Positions 34,173 to 46,442 of a DNA stretch of 64,000 nucleotides are shown in pieces. The notes beneath the pieces were generated by a model, which worked only from the letters and a program-made list of their open reading frames with translations, made no database searches and was not told where the DNA came from. Within the stretch, counting starts at the first letter, position 1, and every line of letters begins with the position of its first letter. Both the position numbers and the translations under genes were made by a program. Where the stretch lies: NCBI GenBank assembly GCA_028751875.1, contig CM054154.1, positions 52,898,644 through 52,962,643 on the forward strand, given 5' to 3'. The DNA comes from Rapana venosa. Its lineage: Eukaryota > Mollusca > Gastropoda > Neogastropoda > Muricidae.

Positions 34173-36189
34173 TGTAAATTGAGCATTTATTATAAAAATA
34201 TCACACAAACAAAATGGCGGATTTGTGACAAGAAGGAACACACTGTAAACTGAATGTTTTTAAGACCCTTTAACAAGTGTTTTTCTTAACAAAAACAGCA
34301 TCTAACATCTCTTCAGATGTTTCTTCATCTCTGCAATAATAAAATTCTTAGCTGCAAGTTGAAGTTTATTATATATATGGGCGTATATAATTTCCGTTAC
34401 GGTTGCTACGCTTGGTTTCCACTTTCTGGTCTATTGTAATATTTCAAGCACAAAACTGTTCAAAAAAACTAATGGAAAAGACACTGTATGACACTAGGAA
34501 CAATTGGTGCTGACGAACTGTGGTTCCTTTCCTCTTTAAAGTCATTGCCAATCACAAACACGGCATCGTTTCCACTTCTGACGGTAGCAACTGTACAACG
34601 TAAATGCTGTATGAACTTTGAGACTAAGGTCACTTGACCGAGATTCCAAGTCAGAACACTTCTCCTTCACCGGAAACATCCCTGGAATGCAGACTTTTCC
34701 CGCGTTATCATTCTATGAGTGGGTTCTAGACTCTGGTTTCTTTGTCTTCCATCATCTGCTGAAACATCTCAACTGTTACTTTTTCTGGGACCGCATTATT
34801 AAAAGTGGGTGTACTGGTTTGTTCAATCTGTTTTATATCGTTTCATTATGAACAGTTCTTTGTAAAAAGAGTCTTTTTTCATTATTAAGGCATTAAATAG
34901 AGTAAATCAATATTTAAGACGAGAAATTTTATTATTTTTAATGCTATCACAGACTTTGTCTTTGTCTTGCAAACCAAATCCAGCTACACTTTCTTTATTT
35001 TATAAAGCCAGGACACTTATAGGGGTAGAAAATGTCATCAGAAGACACACTTTGATTAAAGAAAGCAACTGTTCCTGGGTGGGGTGAAATTTTAAAGCGT
35101 GATCTTAATAAAATAGACCTGGCTGTGAACAGTGTGTGGGTTGTGTCAAGAGACGAAAGCACGATAGTTTCCGGAGCCGCCATTCAGGATTTTAAGAAAT
35201 GTTATTATTTTCATGCACCACTGATGTTTTTCGTTGCTTCATTTATGTAACTAAATAACTGTGTGTGTTAAATACTGAATTTGATTTTCAAACTTTTAAC
35301 AGTGTGAGACAGGTTACAAGAGTGATGGGTGACCAATGGATCAATACCAGTGATCAATACACTTTTTGCAATTGATATTTAAATAATATTTAAATGAGTA
35401 CACTTGTTTTATTTTTGTAAATGGACTTGTTTTATTTTCAGCTGTTTTATTCTTGATTCATATTTGCCATGTACATAGTAGATTTCTCAGTATTTTGTAG
35501 AGTTGGTTTCCACGTCTCAACTGTAACAGACTCCAAAATGAAAAAATGTATCACTATCACAGTATTAGTGGTTTGAATTCAAATCCTTTGTAATTGTTCT
35601 GGTGTCAGTTATGTTCATTTTGAGTCATGTTTGCCACGTCTATGGTTGGTTTCAAGTTGTTTTGTAGACTTAGATTCCACGTCACAACTGTAACGGACTC
35701 CATGTCACAACTGTAACATTTTGTTTTCATTACATAATCAAATGCAATAAACACTATATTGTTCTGAACAGCTTCAGTGTGCCTCTTGTGAGCAAGGATA
35801 AGAAGTACTTCATGCCTGACTTGAGCTGTATATTTCAATAATTATGGAGACATGAGAATGTGGACTTGTTGTGAGCATGGAGGACTAATGTGGATTTTAA
35901 AAACTGCAGAAAAAAAGCACATACATGATCAATTTGACCTTTTCTTCCTTGGTTTATAAGTAATTTATACAAGGTTTTAGAAAGCATGCTGTTTTTAAAG
36001 ACCTCAAAGCTTTTTTTTTGGATTCCAATCACAACCATAACACAGCAAAAAATTATTTTTTCAATCATCTATTACAACAAGATGAATTGACTGATCATCT
36101 TTTCCATTTTAGAATATGATGTATTTTGAAATGCTGTACTGTGTGACATAAAGACATGTATGTAGAATGAAATTAATTTTGGGGTCTCT
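34173..36189. other. Unassigned AT-rich interval
   Basis: No recognised coding region. Short frames such as 34995-35183 (reverse) lack family features. Contains a diverged direct repeat at 35455-35535 and 35620-35705, both ending in 'caactgtaac[ag]gactcc'. It lies between the inverted-repeat arms, so it could be the interior of a decayed DNA transposon, but no transposase remnant is visible. Confidence 0.45.
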
Positions 36190-36265
36190 ATGTCACAGAA
36201 ATAGCACATGTTTTTGAGAACAACCCATATATGAATTGCTGGGAGTCATATAATTTGATATAAAA
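36190..36265 (-). repeat. Arm 2 of a distant inverted repeat
   Basis: Reverse complement resembles 30728-30800, with about 25 nearly identical bases around 'gggttgttctcaaaaacatg' and matching outer bases. Confidence 0.65.
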
Positions 36266-36424
36266 CTTCATGAATAGTTGAATAATTTTGATGAATATCT
36301 AAATCTCTCCTTATATATTTGTCAAGAAGAATTGGGCAATCAAACAATAAATGGTGGATTGTAAGGGGCTAGAACAACAGCATGTTATATTATTACAATA
36401 TTTAGTACATTCCAGGCATTTTAT

Positions 36425-36770
36425 CTTATTTATTTATTGTTTTATATCGATGATAATAAAATAAGCACTCATGTGGTTTTTACATCCAGTCCCTGTGTGT
36501 ATGCGGTTTTGTAAATTATGTCATCTGTTCCCACCGGCACACAATGGCCTACTCTTACGAAATGCGGAACAGGATTTAACGAAGGCGCAAGTTGCTCTGC
36601 GTGCGTTTGCACACGGGGCCTCGGTTTATAGTCTCATCCGAAGGACTTTTGGGGAGAGTGGAGTCTGCACTGATGTTAACTCCAGTGGGAAATATCCCCT
36701 TGAACGGGAATTGAACCCAGGTCATCAGATTGCAAGCGCAATGTTCTGACCACTAGGCTATCCCTTCCCC
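36425..36770 (-). mobile_element. SINE family 2, complete copy
   Basis: Reverse strand: the tRNA-like head starts at 36770 ('atagcctagtggtcagaac'), with B box 'ggttcaattcc' at 36707-36717. The body contains 'cggatgagactataaaccga' and 'gttaaatcctgttccgc', then the 3' tail motif (reverse complement of 'aggataat..ataagcactcatg') and an AAAT-type tail at 36425-36440. It defines the fragments at 16417, 18905, 20250 and 21172. It lies immediately left of minisatellite array 2. Confidence 0.85.
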
Positions 36771-36781
36771 ATTAACGTGAT

Positions 36782-37372
36782 TAACCTTCCAGGTAGGTCA
36801 CCTTTTTTTCGAAGGGCTATACCTTCTGGGTGTACAGCACCCCATGGTTTTTGAGAAGGTATTTACTATTTTATAAACCCTTTACAATATCTTCTGGGTG
36901 TACAGCAAGCCATGGTTTTGGAGTATGCATAACCCGCTACCATACCTCCTGGGTGTACAGCAACCCATGGTTTTAGAGTATGCATAACCTGCTACCATAC
37001 CTCCTGGGTGTACAGCAACCCATGGTTTTAGAGTAGGCATAAACCACTACCATACCTCCTGGGTGTACAGCAACCCATGGTTTTAGAGTAGGCATAACCC
37101 ACTACCATACCTCCTGGGTGTACAGCAGCCCAGGGTTTTGGAGTATGCATAACCAGCTACCATACCTCCTGGGTGTACAGCAACCCATGGTTTTAGAGTA
37201 GGCATAACCCGCTACCATACCTCCTGGGTGTACAGCAACCCATGGTTTTAGAGTAGGCATAACCCACTACCATACCTCGTGGGTGTACAGCAACCCATGG
37301 TTTTAGAGTAGGCATAACCCGCTACCATACCTCCTGGGAGTACAGCAACCCATGGTTTAGAGTAGGCATAAC
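36782..37372. repeat. 55-bp minisatellite array 2a
   Basis: About ten units of the same 55-bp sequence as array 1, preceded by the shared flank 'attaaccttccaggtaggtc'. Interrupted at 37373 by a LINE. Confidence 0.95.
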
Positions 37373-39166
37373 TGGATGTCAGAACAATGCTCCAAGGTTG
37401 AGAAGGCAATGGTGAAAGGAGACAGCAAGGAGGCCTACCAGGCCATCAAGGTACTAACCAAGTCCCAGCAGCGAAAGACCTCCGTTATTGAAGACAAAGA
37501 GGGGTCAGTCCTTACAGAGAGCGCCACTATCATGAAGAGATGGACAGAATATTGCAGAGACCTGTACAACTACAAGCTGAAGACTGATACGAACAAACTT
37601 CACGAGCAAGATCCCAGACCATCAGATCCTGAAAGCACACAGGTGCTGGAGGAAGAGATAGAAGAAGCAGTAAGATCCTTGAAAGGAGGCAAGTCACCAG
37701 GGATTGACAACATCCCGGCTGAGCTCATCAAGTATGGAGGCCCAGAGATGATCAAGGCACTAACAATCATCTGCCAACGCATCTGGACCAGCAAAGAGTG
37801 GCCTGAACAGTGGACCAAATCCATCATAGTTCCACTTCCAAAGAGGAGACCTGAAGAAGTGCCAAAATTACAGAACAATCAGTCTGATAAGCCATCCAAG
37901 CAAAGTTATGCTACGCATTGCCTTGAACAGACTGAAACCACAAGCCGAAGAAATCCTATCAGAAGAACAGGCAGGATTCAGACCAGGTCGAAGCACTGTC
38001 GAGCAGATCTTCAACATCAGATTGCTCATAGAGAAGCACCTCCAACATCATCTACAGCTCTACAACAACTTCATTGACTTCAAGAAGGCCTTCGACTGAG
38101 TGTGGCAAGAAGCTCTGTGGCAAGTCATGAGAGACTATAACTTCGACGAGGACCTGATTCAAGTCATCCAGGCGCTGTATGACAGCTCCCACAGCGCAGT
38201 CCTCATGGGTGGAGAAATCGGGGAGTTCTTCCGGACTTCAGTTGGAGTTCGACAAGGCTGCCCGCTATCCCCCGTTCTTTTCAACGTGTTCCTGGAGAAC
38301 ATCATGCAGGAGGCCCTCCTTGACTTCAAGACCACAATCACAATAGGAGGAAGGCCAGTCTGCAATCTTCGATTCGCAGATGATATTGATCTCATGGGCC
38401 GCAGTGAAGAAGAACTCCAGGATCTCACCACCAGACTGGAAACATCAGCCAATGCCCACGGTATGGAGATCAGCACGGAAAAGAGCAAGATCCTAGTGAA
38501 CAGTACCACACCAACCACTCCCACCAGCATCAAGATGTGTAGCGAGACACTAGAGGAGGTGGAAACTTTCAAGTACTTGGAGCAGTCATCACCCAAAAAA
38601 GGTACGAGCACCAAGAGGTGAAGATCAGACTTTCTGTGGCACTCTCCTCCATGACTAAGCTGGCAAAAGTGTGGAGAAACCATAACATCAGAACCCACAC
38701 TAAGGTCAGACTCTACAAGGCACTCGTCACATCCATTGCCTTGTACAGCTGTGAAGCATGGACACTCACTGCCAATTTAGAACGTCGCATTCAAGCCTTT
38801 GAGATAAAGGGTCCCCTCAGGCGGATCCTAAACAACACTACAGAGACCGTAAACCAACGACTACGCCCGGGCAGCGGATTGGGGGCACTGGCGCAAACAA
38901 GAACCTTTGGGCTGATACAGCCAAACGAGGAAATGAAATGGTTTGGCCAACAACAAGGCATAACACCTGTCAAGACAGTCCTGCAGGGAATGGGGGAAAA
39001 GGAGCAAGGAGACAGGGCGACCACACAAAAGCGGATATCCAACATCAAGAAGTGGACCGGCCTCACTGACCAAACTCTGAAAGCAGCCCAGGACAGAAAC
39101 CATTTGGCGGTCCACTTGCAGCTCCATGCATATCCCAACAGTCCTGACCAAGGGATATGATATGAG
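37373..39166 (+). pseudogene. RTE-like LINE fragment inside the minisatellite
   Basis: A 1.8-kb forward insertion, possibly with a 5-bp 'ataac' duplication (37368-37372 and 39167-39171). Pieces are a pre-RT segment ('SLKGGKSPGIDNIPAELIKY', 37677), 'QAGFRPGRSTVEQIF', 'FIDFKKAFD' followed by an in-frame stop (38098), and 'GVRQGCPLSPVLFN'. The RT continues with 'LRFADDIDLMG' (FADD 38373-38384), 'STEKSKILVN', 'LYSCEAWTLTANLERR' and a C-terminal domain. Frameshifts near 37870 and 38600. Related to 25936-27193 and 49518-52240. Endonuclease missing (5' truncation). Confidence 0.88.
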
Positions 39167-39504
39167 ATAACCTGCTACCATACCTCCTGGGTGTACAGCA
39201 ACCCAGGGTTTTTAGAGTAGGCATAACCCACTACCATCCCTCCTGGTGTACAGCAACCCAGGTTTAGAGTAGGCATAACCCACACCATACCCTCTGGGGT
39301 ACAGCAACCCATTGTTTTAGAGTAGGCATAAACCCACTACCATACCTTCTGGGTGTACAGCAACCCATTGTTTTAGAGTAGGCATAACCCACTACCATAC
39401 CTTCTGGGTGTACAGCAACCCATTGTTTTAGAGTAGGCATAACCCACTACCATACCTTCTGGGTGTACAGCAACCCATTGTTTTAGAGTAGGCATAACCC
39501 ACTA
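39167..39504. repeat. 55-bp minisatellite array 2b
   Basis: About six units, some with small deletions; most read 'cccattg' where arrays 1 and 2a read 'cccatgg'. Bounded by the LINE on the left and a SINE on the right. Confidence 0.95.
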
Positions 39505-39831
39505 ATAATAATAATAATAATGTATGGAATTTATATAGCACTGAATCTTGTAAAGCAACAAATCAAAGCGCTCAGATTTTATTTCATACCACTTTAAGTC
39601 ACGGCAGATTTCTCTCCGTGAAATTCGGGCTGCTCTCCCCGGGGAGAGCGGGAGAACGCGTCGCCACTTAGCCCTGCGCCACCCTTCACCCTTTTTTTTT
39701 TTTTTTTTTTTTTTCTGCAGTTTGTATTTGTTTCCCTATCAGAGTGGCTTTTTCTAAGAATTTTGCCGGGGACAACTCTCTTGTTGCCGTGGTTTTTTTT
39801 ACGTGCGCTAAATAATTACGTGTAACACACG

Positions 39832-39862
<31 letters not shown>

Positions 39863-39999
39863 TAGCGCCCAGACCACCACTCATGGTCTAATGGATGGGG
39901 GAAAAATTTCCGGTCCAAACGGGGTACGAACCACCGCACACTTCAAACCCGGACTTTTCGCTTTCTAGACAGGCGCGTTACCTCTAGACCACCGATCCA
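39505..39999 (-). mobile_element. SINE family 1, complete copy with L2-like tail
   Basis: Reverse strand: head 'ggatcggtggtctagaggta' at 39999, degraded B box (reverse complement of 'gggtacgaacc', 39922-39932), the shared body with 'ctctccccggggagagc', then a 3' tail at 39505-39570. Read in element sense, the tail gives 'gctttgatttgttgctttac', 'aagattcagtgctatataaa' and (ATT)n. The tail matches the 3' end of the L2 element at 27470-27535. Inserted in the 55-bp array. Confidence 0.88.
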
Positions 40000-40470
40000 C
40001 CCTCCTGGGTGTACAGCAACCCATTGTTTTAGAGTAGGCATAACCCACTACCATACCTCCTGGGTGTACAGCAACCCATTGTTTTAGAGTAGGCATAACC
40101 CACTACCATACCTCCTGGGTGTACAGCAACCCATTGTTTTAGAGTAGGCATAACCCACTACCATACCTTCTGGGTGTACAGCAACCCATTGTTTTAGAGT
40201 AGGCATAACCCACTACCATACCTTCTGGGTGTACAGCAACCCATTGTTTTAGAGTAGGCATAACCCCTACCAATACCTTCTGGGTGTACAGCAACCCCCC
40301 TTGTTTTAGAGTAGGCATAACCCACTACCATACCTCCTGGGTGTACAGCAACCCATTGTTTTAGAGTAGGCATAACCCACTACCATACCTTCTGGGTGTA
40401 CAGCAACCCATTGTTTTAGAGTAGGCATAACCCACTACCATACCTCCTGGGTGTACAGCAACCCAGGGTG
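40000..40470. repeat. 55-bp minisatellite array 2c
   Basis: About nine units, mostly the 'cccattg' variant, ending with a 'cccaggg' unit. Confidence 0.95.
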
Positions 40471-40899
40471 TCTGGAAAGGAACTCCACCTCTTGCCTTGT
40501 ATGAAGCACTAGGCCGAAATTCTTAAACTGTGTTGTGGTTGCATAGCAACCCCATGATTTGAAGAGACTACTCACTACCCTAGGCCTACATCCTGGTTGT
40601 TGAGTAACCTAAGCTGCCTATAGAGGAGTCTGCCTATATTATGTGTAAGCAGGTTTGTAAGAAGGGACAGTGCTTTTCCTACAACAGATCTAGTACTTGA
40701 GGTGTGTAAAAGGCAGCACTCAAACATACAAACACATGCACTGGAGCTATCAGTAAAGAAAAAAAGTGCCTGTTACTTTTTGCAGTGCATTTCCTAAATT
40801 TGCACTCTTCTGCCAATACCTTGCTTTCTTTTCTTTTGAAATAATAATAATAATGATAATGCTAATAATAATAATAATAATAATAATGAACATTGTTAG
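40471..40899. other. Unassigned interval
   Basis: No gene recognised; an (AAT)n tract at about 40840-40887 marks the right end. Confidence 0.4.
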
Positions 40900-41149
40900 T
40901 GCATATCAATCTGTCTCATGACCCTTTTGAGGTTGTGGACCTTCCATCTCCACCCCCAACTACTGAATGCACCTTGGCAGGATTCTGTATAAGTATGTGA
41001 GTGTGCATATATATATATGGACTCTGTAGTGTATACATGTAGTAAATCAGAAGTGGAACAGATTGGCAAAACACAAGAAATGGTCAGTCCCACCTCAAGT
41101 CCTTCTCCCTTCCAGGATTAAAAAAAAAAGAGAGAGCAAGACACACCAC

Positions 41150-41236
41150 ACACACACAGTAACATACACACAGTGACACACACACACACATATTATATCT
41201 GCCTATCTATATAGTATATATCTATCTATATGTTTA

Positions 41237-41302
<66 letters not shown>

Positions 41303-41310
41303 ATGTTTTA

Positions 41311-41374
<64 letters not shown>

Positions 41375-41375
41375 C
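41150..41375. repeat. (CA)n, (CTAT)n and (TA)n microsatellites
   Basis: CA tract, then a CTAT tetranucleotide array (41228-41300), then a TA array (41318-41370). The paralogous site at 56220-56436 has CATA and TA arrays. Confidence 0.95.
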
Positions 41376-41976
41376 AGACATACAGATGACAGAGAGACCA
41401 AGAAGTAACCATTATTTTTGCCTTTTTTTCTTCTTATATTGTTTATAAAGTTATACAATTATTGTATAATTGCTTCTTTACTCTTATTTTGCTTCCTTGT
41501 TTGCAAATGTATTTAAGTAAAACAACAAACATATTCAGACTCTAGGTGTTCCCCATATTTGCTTTACATTCCTCAGGAAATGGGGGAGGGGGAATATCAT
41601 AATGAAGTGATGGACTGATGTCAGTCTCCCCACATATCTTTTTGTTCATGGGGTGTGTGTGTGCATGGGCATGCATGGTGTGAGGGGGGGGGGGGGGGGG
41701 GGAAGGCATACTCTGAGCAACTGTGAGTGGGTAGGTGAGTATCATAAGTTGGAAGTAGAACAGACTGAAAATACAGCTCCAGAGACATTTTTAGTTCAGC
41801 TCTCTATTCCTTTCCTCCCCACCCACCCCTACACACACACACACACACACACACACACGCCTGCGTGAAAGCGCACACACACACATGGGTGCATGCATAA
41901 TGCGCACACACACATGGGTGCATGCATTATGCACACACACACTCATTTCTATGTGACTGTTCCTTTGTTTATCATA

Positions 41977-42382
41977 GAGTTTTGTTTATTATTGATCTAT
42001 GTGGCTGATTGTTTCTTTTTATAAATTATAGAGTTTTGTTTATTATAGATCTATGTGGCTGATTGTTTCTTTTCATAAATTATAGAGTTTTGTTTATTAT
42101 AGATCTATGTGGCTGATTGTTTCTATAAATTATAGATTTTTGTTTATTATAGATCTATGTGGCTGATTGTTTCTTTATAGAGTTTTGTTTATTATTGATC
42201 TATGTGGCTGATTGTTTCTTTTTATAAATTATAGAGTTTTGTTTATTATAGATCTATGTGGCTGATTGTTTCTTTTCATAAATTATAGAGTTTTGTTTAT
42301 TATAGATCTATGTGGCTGATTGTTTCTATAAATTATAGATTTTTGTTTATTATAGATCTATGTGGCTGATTGTTTCTTTATA
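41977..42382. repeat. 203-bp higher-order tandem repeat
   Basis: Two identical 203-bp units (41977-42179 and 42180-42382). Each is built of four related subunits of 54, 54, 50 and 45 bp sharing 'tttgttta..tgatctatgtggctgattgttt'-type cores. The paralogous site at 56935-57050 has only about two subunits. Confidence 0.95.
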
Positions 42383-42462
42383 GAGTTTTGTTTATTATAG
42401 ATCTATGTGGCTGATTGTTTCTTTTGTTTGTTTGTTTCTTTTTATTTCCATTTCTTTCCTTA

Positions 42463-42586
42463 GCTTTTTTTTTTTTTTTTTTTTTTGGGGGGGGGGGGGG
42501 GGTGGGGGGGGGGGGGTTTCTTGTTTAATGTTTGTGTGTGTTTTTTTTTTGGTTTTTTTTTTTTTTTTTTTTTGTTTTTTAAAGTT
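42463..42586. repeat. Poly-T / poly-G tract
   Basis: T run, then G runs of 16 and 13 split by one T, then T-rich sequence. The counterpart is at 57157-57201. Confidence 0.9.
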
Positions 42587-43285
42587 CTGTTTAAAAAGCT
42601 AAAAGCAAAGAAATTAATATGTGTTTTTTTTAATTCCATTTTTGGGATTTTAAATTTTATACAGAAGGTCAGTAAACCTTTTCACGGGGCAATCCCCAAA
42701 GGGGTAAAGGGAGTTTTTATTTGGCTCACTTTTGACCCTAAAACTTAAACAAAACCAGTACCATGCCCTAAAAAGAAAAAGAGTAAAAAAATTGTACTGT
42801 CCCCCCCCCCCCCCCCCCCCCCTCCCCCCCCTCTGCCACCCCCGTCCCCTGCCCAAAACACCCAACAAAAAAACCCTAACAAACCCCCCAAAAATTTAGT
42901 ACCCCCCGCCCCGACCTAAAAACAAACCCCATCTCAAAAAACCCAAACAGAAAACAAGGGCCACACAGGAAAACCCAAAAAACCCCACTAACCACAAAAA
43001 ATCAATTTAAAAAACCCCCCCAAAACACACAGTTGAACAAAAACATGCGCACACACATTAAAACCCCCATGGTGCACCCCCACTTTTGATTTACATCCCT
43101 CAAATTTCTAAAAATACTGGGCCTAGGCCATCAATTCAGGGGCCCCACCACAGTTTAGCAGGGAGCAGAAATTCCATACAAGGACGGGTCCAAAAACCGG
43201 GATGTGGGAGCCCACAGGACTTGACGTCATTCAAAGTCATGATGGCTTTGGCCCCTTTTTAAAAGTCTGGGTGTACAAAAGTTTT

Positions 43286-43979
43286 TCAGTTTTAACCCTT
43301 CCCAAATAGTGATATCAACCAGAAAGTTGCGCGAAAATCAGGGTTTGGGGGAGGGAGTACATAACAATAAATTTGGCAATAAACAAATATTAAGAATTCG
43401 GGGAGAAAAAAAAAAAACAGCTAAAATAGTAACTTTCCAATTCTTAAACCTGAAGCTATCCTTTTATTAAGGGGACCCCGAAAAAAGAGTATGGCTTAAG
43501 ACAAAACAGTTTTTTCATTAATGGAATTCTTTTTTAAAAAATTCCCGTATATGCGAAAAGGTAAGGGAGGAAAAATTTTTTTTACAGATCCTGCATCGTA
43601 AAAGAATGGATCAAATGGTAAGATTTTTCCCCCAGAACATGTGCTTTTTTTTTTTAAAATTTAGTTCTAAAAGCTTGAGCGAAACCTGTTATAAGAATAC
43701 AAAAATTTTCTATATTCATTTAAAAAACGATATTTGACCTTATGAAAAAAAAATACAAAAAGGGGGACATCACACCCCAGGAAAAAATGTACCCAAATTG
43801 AGTTTTTTTTTAAGTGTTTCCAACATGCATTTTTTTAACATGTTATACCCCGGATGGAAAAAGGGAAAACCCTTTTCTGCAAAGGGCCCTTCCCTATAAA
43901 GTTTAAACATGTTATAGCTTCTTACAATACAGAGTATATAGATGCTCTCGAAATAGATTTCAAATGTAATTTGCATAAC
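43286..43979. other. Homopolymer-distorted unassigned interval
   Basis: Many expanded A, T, C and G runs; no gene recognised. Lies between block A and the I-like LINE and may be its degraded 5' end. Confidence 0.45.
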
Positions 43980-46337
43980 AAAATATTATTCTTCAAGCTG
44001 CCACTATGTCTATTCTCTTGATGTCACTCAGAAGGGAAACCTATTAAAACATTTAGGAATGTCTGGTGGATACAAGCGTGTGAGAAAGGGTACATATAAA
44101 AAACATTTAATGCATAAAGTTTTTCTCAAAAACAATCTAACTAGCAACCAGATGCGCAGAAGAAGGGCCAAAAAAACTACTGTACAATTGGCCATAGTGC
44201 AGCTAAAAAACAGTATTGGTCTCTTTTTGTAGATAGAAATTACAAATCATAAAGACATTCAGAAAATATGGACAAAATTTAATGAAATGACAAAAGTATA
44301 AATTACCAAGCATGTCGAATTTTCTAGAAAACAAAGATGTTTCCATCTTGTGCAGAAAAAGAAAAGGTGAGGCGTTCTCGTTTGCCACAATGTTTTTCAA
44401 ATACATGCGTAAGGAGGGTTTATCAGCTAACATAGAGCATTCAGAAGTGAAGAAGAAATCAAAATTGATAGTAAGACCCAGTGCCTGATACCACTCTTTA
44501 TATCACAGACTCCCATTACACTCAGGAAGTAAATGATGCTATTCTGTCATCTTCCTAGTCAAGAAAACATCGTTGGAGCTGATGCGATTTTCCAATGATA
44601 TGATCAAACATTTACAGTAAAATCTCATTTTATACTACTCATAATCTTTTTTAAATGCTGGATCCAGGGTGTCATTCCACTGCAATGGTAAACAGGTCCA
44701 TTGTGGTACCAATCCACAAGCAAGGAAAGCCGAAGACAGATAAAGCAGTTACAGGTTAGCACGTGACCTCACATACTGTAAAGCTCATGGAGAGAGTTGT
44801 TCTTGGAAGGCTACTATCTATTGTCAGAAAAAATACATTATTTGCAAACAACAAGCAGCTTCAGCGAGGTAGATCTGCATATAGATAACCTATGTTAAAC
44901 TTACAACCACATGTAAAACAACAATTTGCACGTAGAAAAAATGTTCTTGCAACGTTTTATTTTACATAACATAAAGCCTTATGATCATAGTTTGGCATGC
45001 ACAATGTTATAAGTAAGTTGAAGACAATTGGTCCTTCCCGGTAACATTTATCTTTACTTCAAGAGCTTTTCTTAGCAATTGATCTATCAAGTAAAGGTAG
45101 GAAATATCTATTCAGATTTCTAGAAATCTTGATATGGGCTTACCACAAGGCTCGGTTATAGCACCAGTACTATTTAATATTCCTGTTACATGATCTTCCC
45201 AAAACATTTGTCTCAGAAACGTTGTCCTAGTACAATATGCAGACGACATTTGCATGTGGATGAATGTTAACTGAAACAAAACACATTGAAGAGGTTTCTG
45301 TCATAATATATTAATAAACATGTACCAAAAAGACCTTGATAATTTAAATAAGTACATAATTGAAAAATGGCCTAAAATTATCCACAGAAAAAAACGCATA
45401 TGTATGCTTTTTAACCAACGGTAGTAATCCTTGAAACTTACCTGTGTTTAAATTGAATACGAAGATAATAGAATATAAAAATTAGTAAATTTTTAGGTGT
45501 TTTTCTTTCATCAAAGTTTACTTGGAATGCCCACATTGATATGTCTGAACTAAAGGAAGAAAATGTTTAAATCTGCTAAAAAATGTAACCGAAAGAAGTA
45601 TTTGGGAGACAAGACATGACAATTCTGAAACATCTGTTCTACCTCTTCTAATTAGATCTAATTATCCTATGGTCAAGAAGTTTTATTTTAGTGCACCTAA
45701 GTACTTATTAAAGTAAGCTTCTAAGTTACGATTGTAAGGCATACTCAGACTTGCTCTTAGGTGGCCATTTCATACCTCGGCATTGATACATGTAAAAGAA
45801 CTGGACATGTTAACCACTTGTGAGTACGACAACTTGTATGTGCCAAATTAGTTTCTGAGAAGCTCACACCTGATAAACTTTGCTTTTCAGAAGAAATAAA
45901 AATGAGGTCTGAAACAGTTTTCCCAAAAGAGCCCGACACATAACTCTTTAATGACAATAAGTACATTCACATCAGATCCTTGACGAGCGTTCTGAAATTT
46001 TTCAAATCTGAATGTAGACTCACAAAGAGCAGTTTCTAGTCTGTCCTGGTTTGGGAAATGAAGCAAGCTCACTTTGATGTAGATTATATAACTTGAAAAA
46101 GTATTGAGAATTCCAAATATCATGGCAGTTAGGTTCATTCAACATATAGGAAATAATTACTCTCATTGTCTTAAATTTATACAGATGGCTCAATTTTGTC
46201 AAATCATCAAGCTGGGTTCAGCGTTACGTCATACAGCACTAAAAATAGAAATAAGTCGTATTTTGTTGGTAAAAATCGATCTGGTTTTTACAGCTGAACT
46301 GAATTTCTATTTTTATGGCTTTGAATTTCTTTTTAGA

Positions 46338-46442
<105 letters not shown>

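Larger units (their letters stand above)
40900..43285. repeat. Block A, copy 1 (left part)
   Basis: Aligns in order with 55370-57900. Shared anchors include 'caagaaatggtc' (41075 and 55480), 'gtgttccccatatttgcttt' (41547 and 56469), the 'agatctatgtggctgattgt' repeat, the T-run/G-run, and 'ttagcagggagcagaaatt' (43157 and 57780). The right edge 'agtctgggtgta' at about 43266-43277 continues in the other copy at 57900 but here is interrupted until 49088. Part of 42560-43280 is homopolymer-distorted. Confidence 0.85.

Noticed and set aside
36690..36770. A real tRNA gene
   Set aside because: The A/B-box region lacks a closed cloverleaf acceptor pairing and runs into a SINE body repeated elsewhere.
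43222..43229. CRE-like palindrome TGACGTCA, also at 57855-57862
   Set aside because: The two sites are the same position in duplicated block A; with no gene nearby, an 8-bp match is not evidence of regulation.
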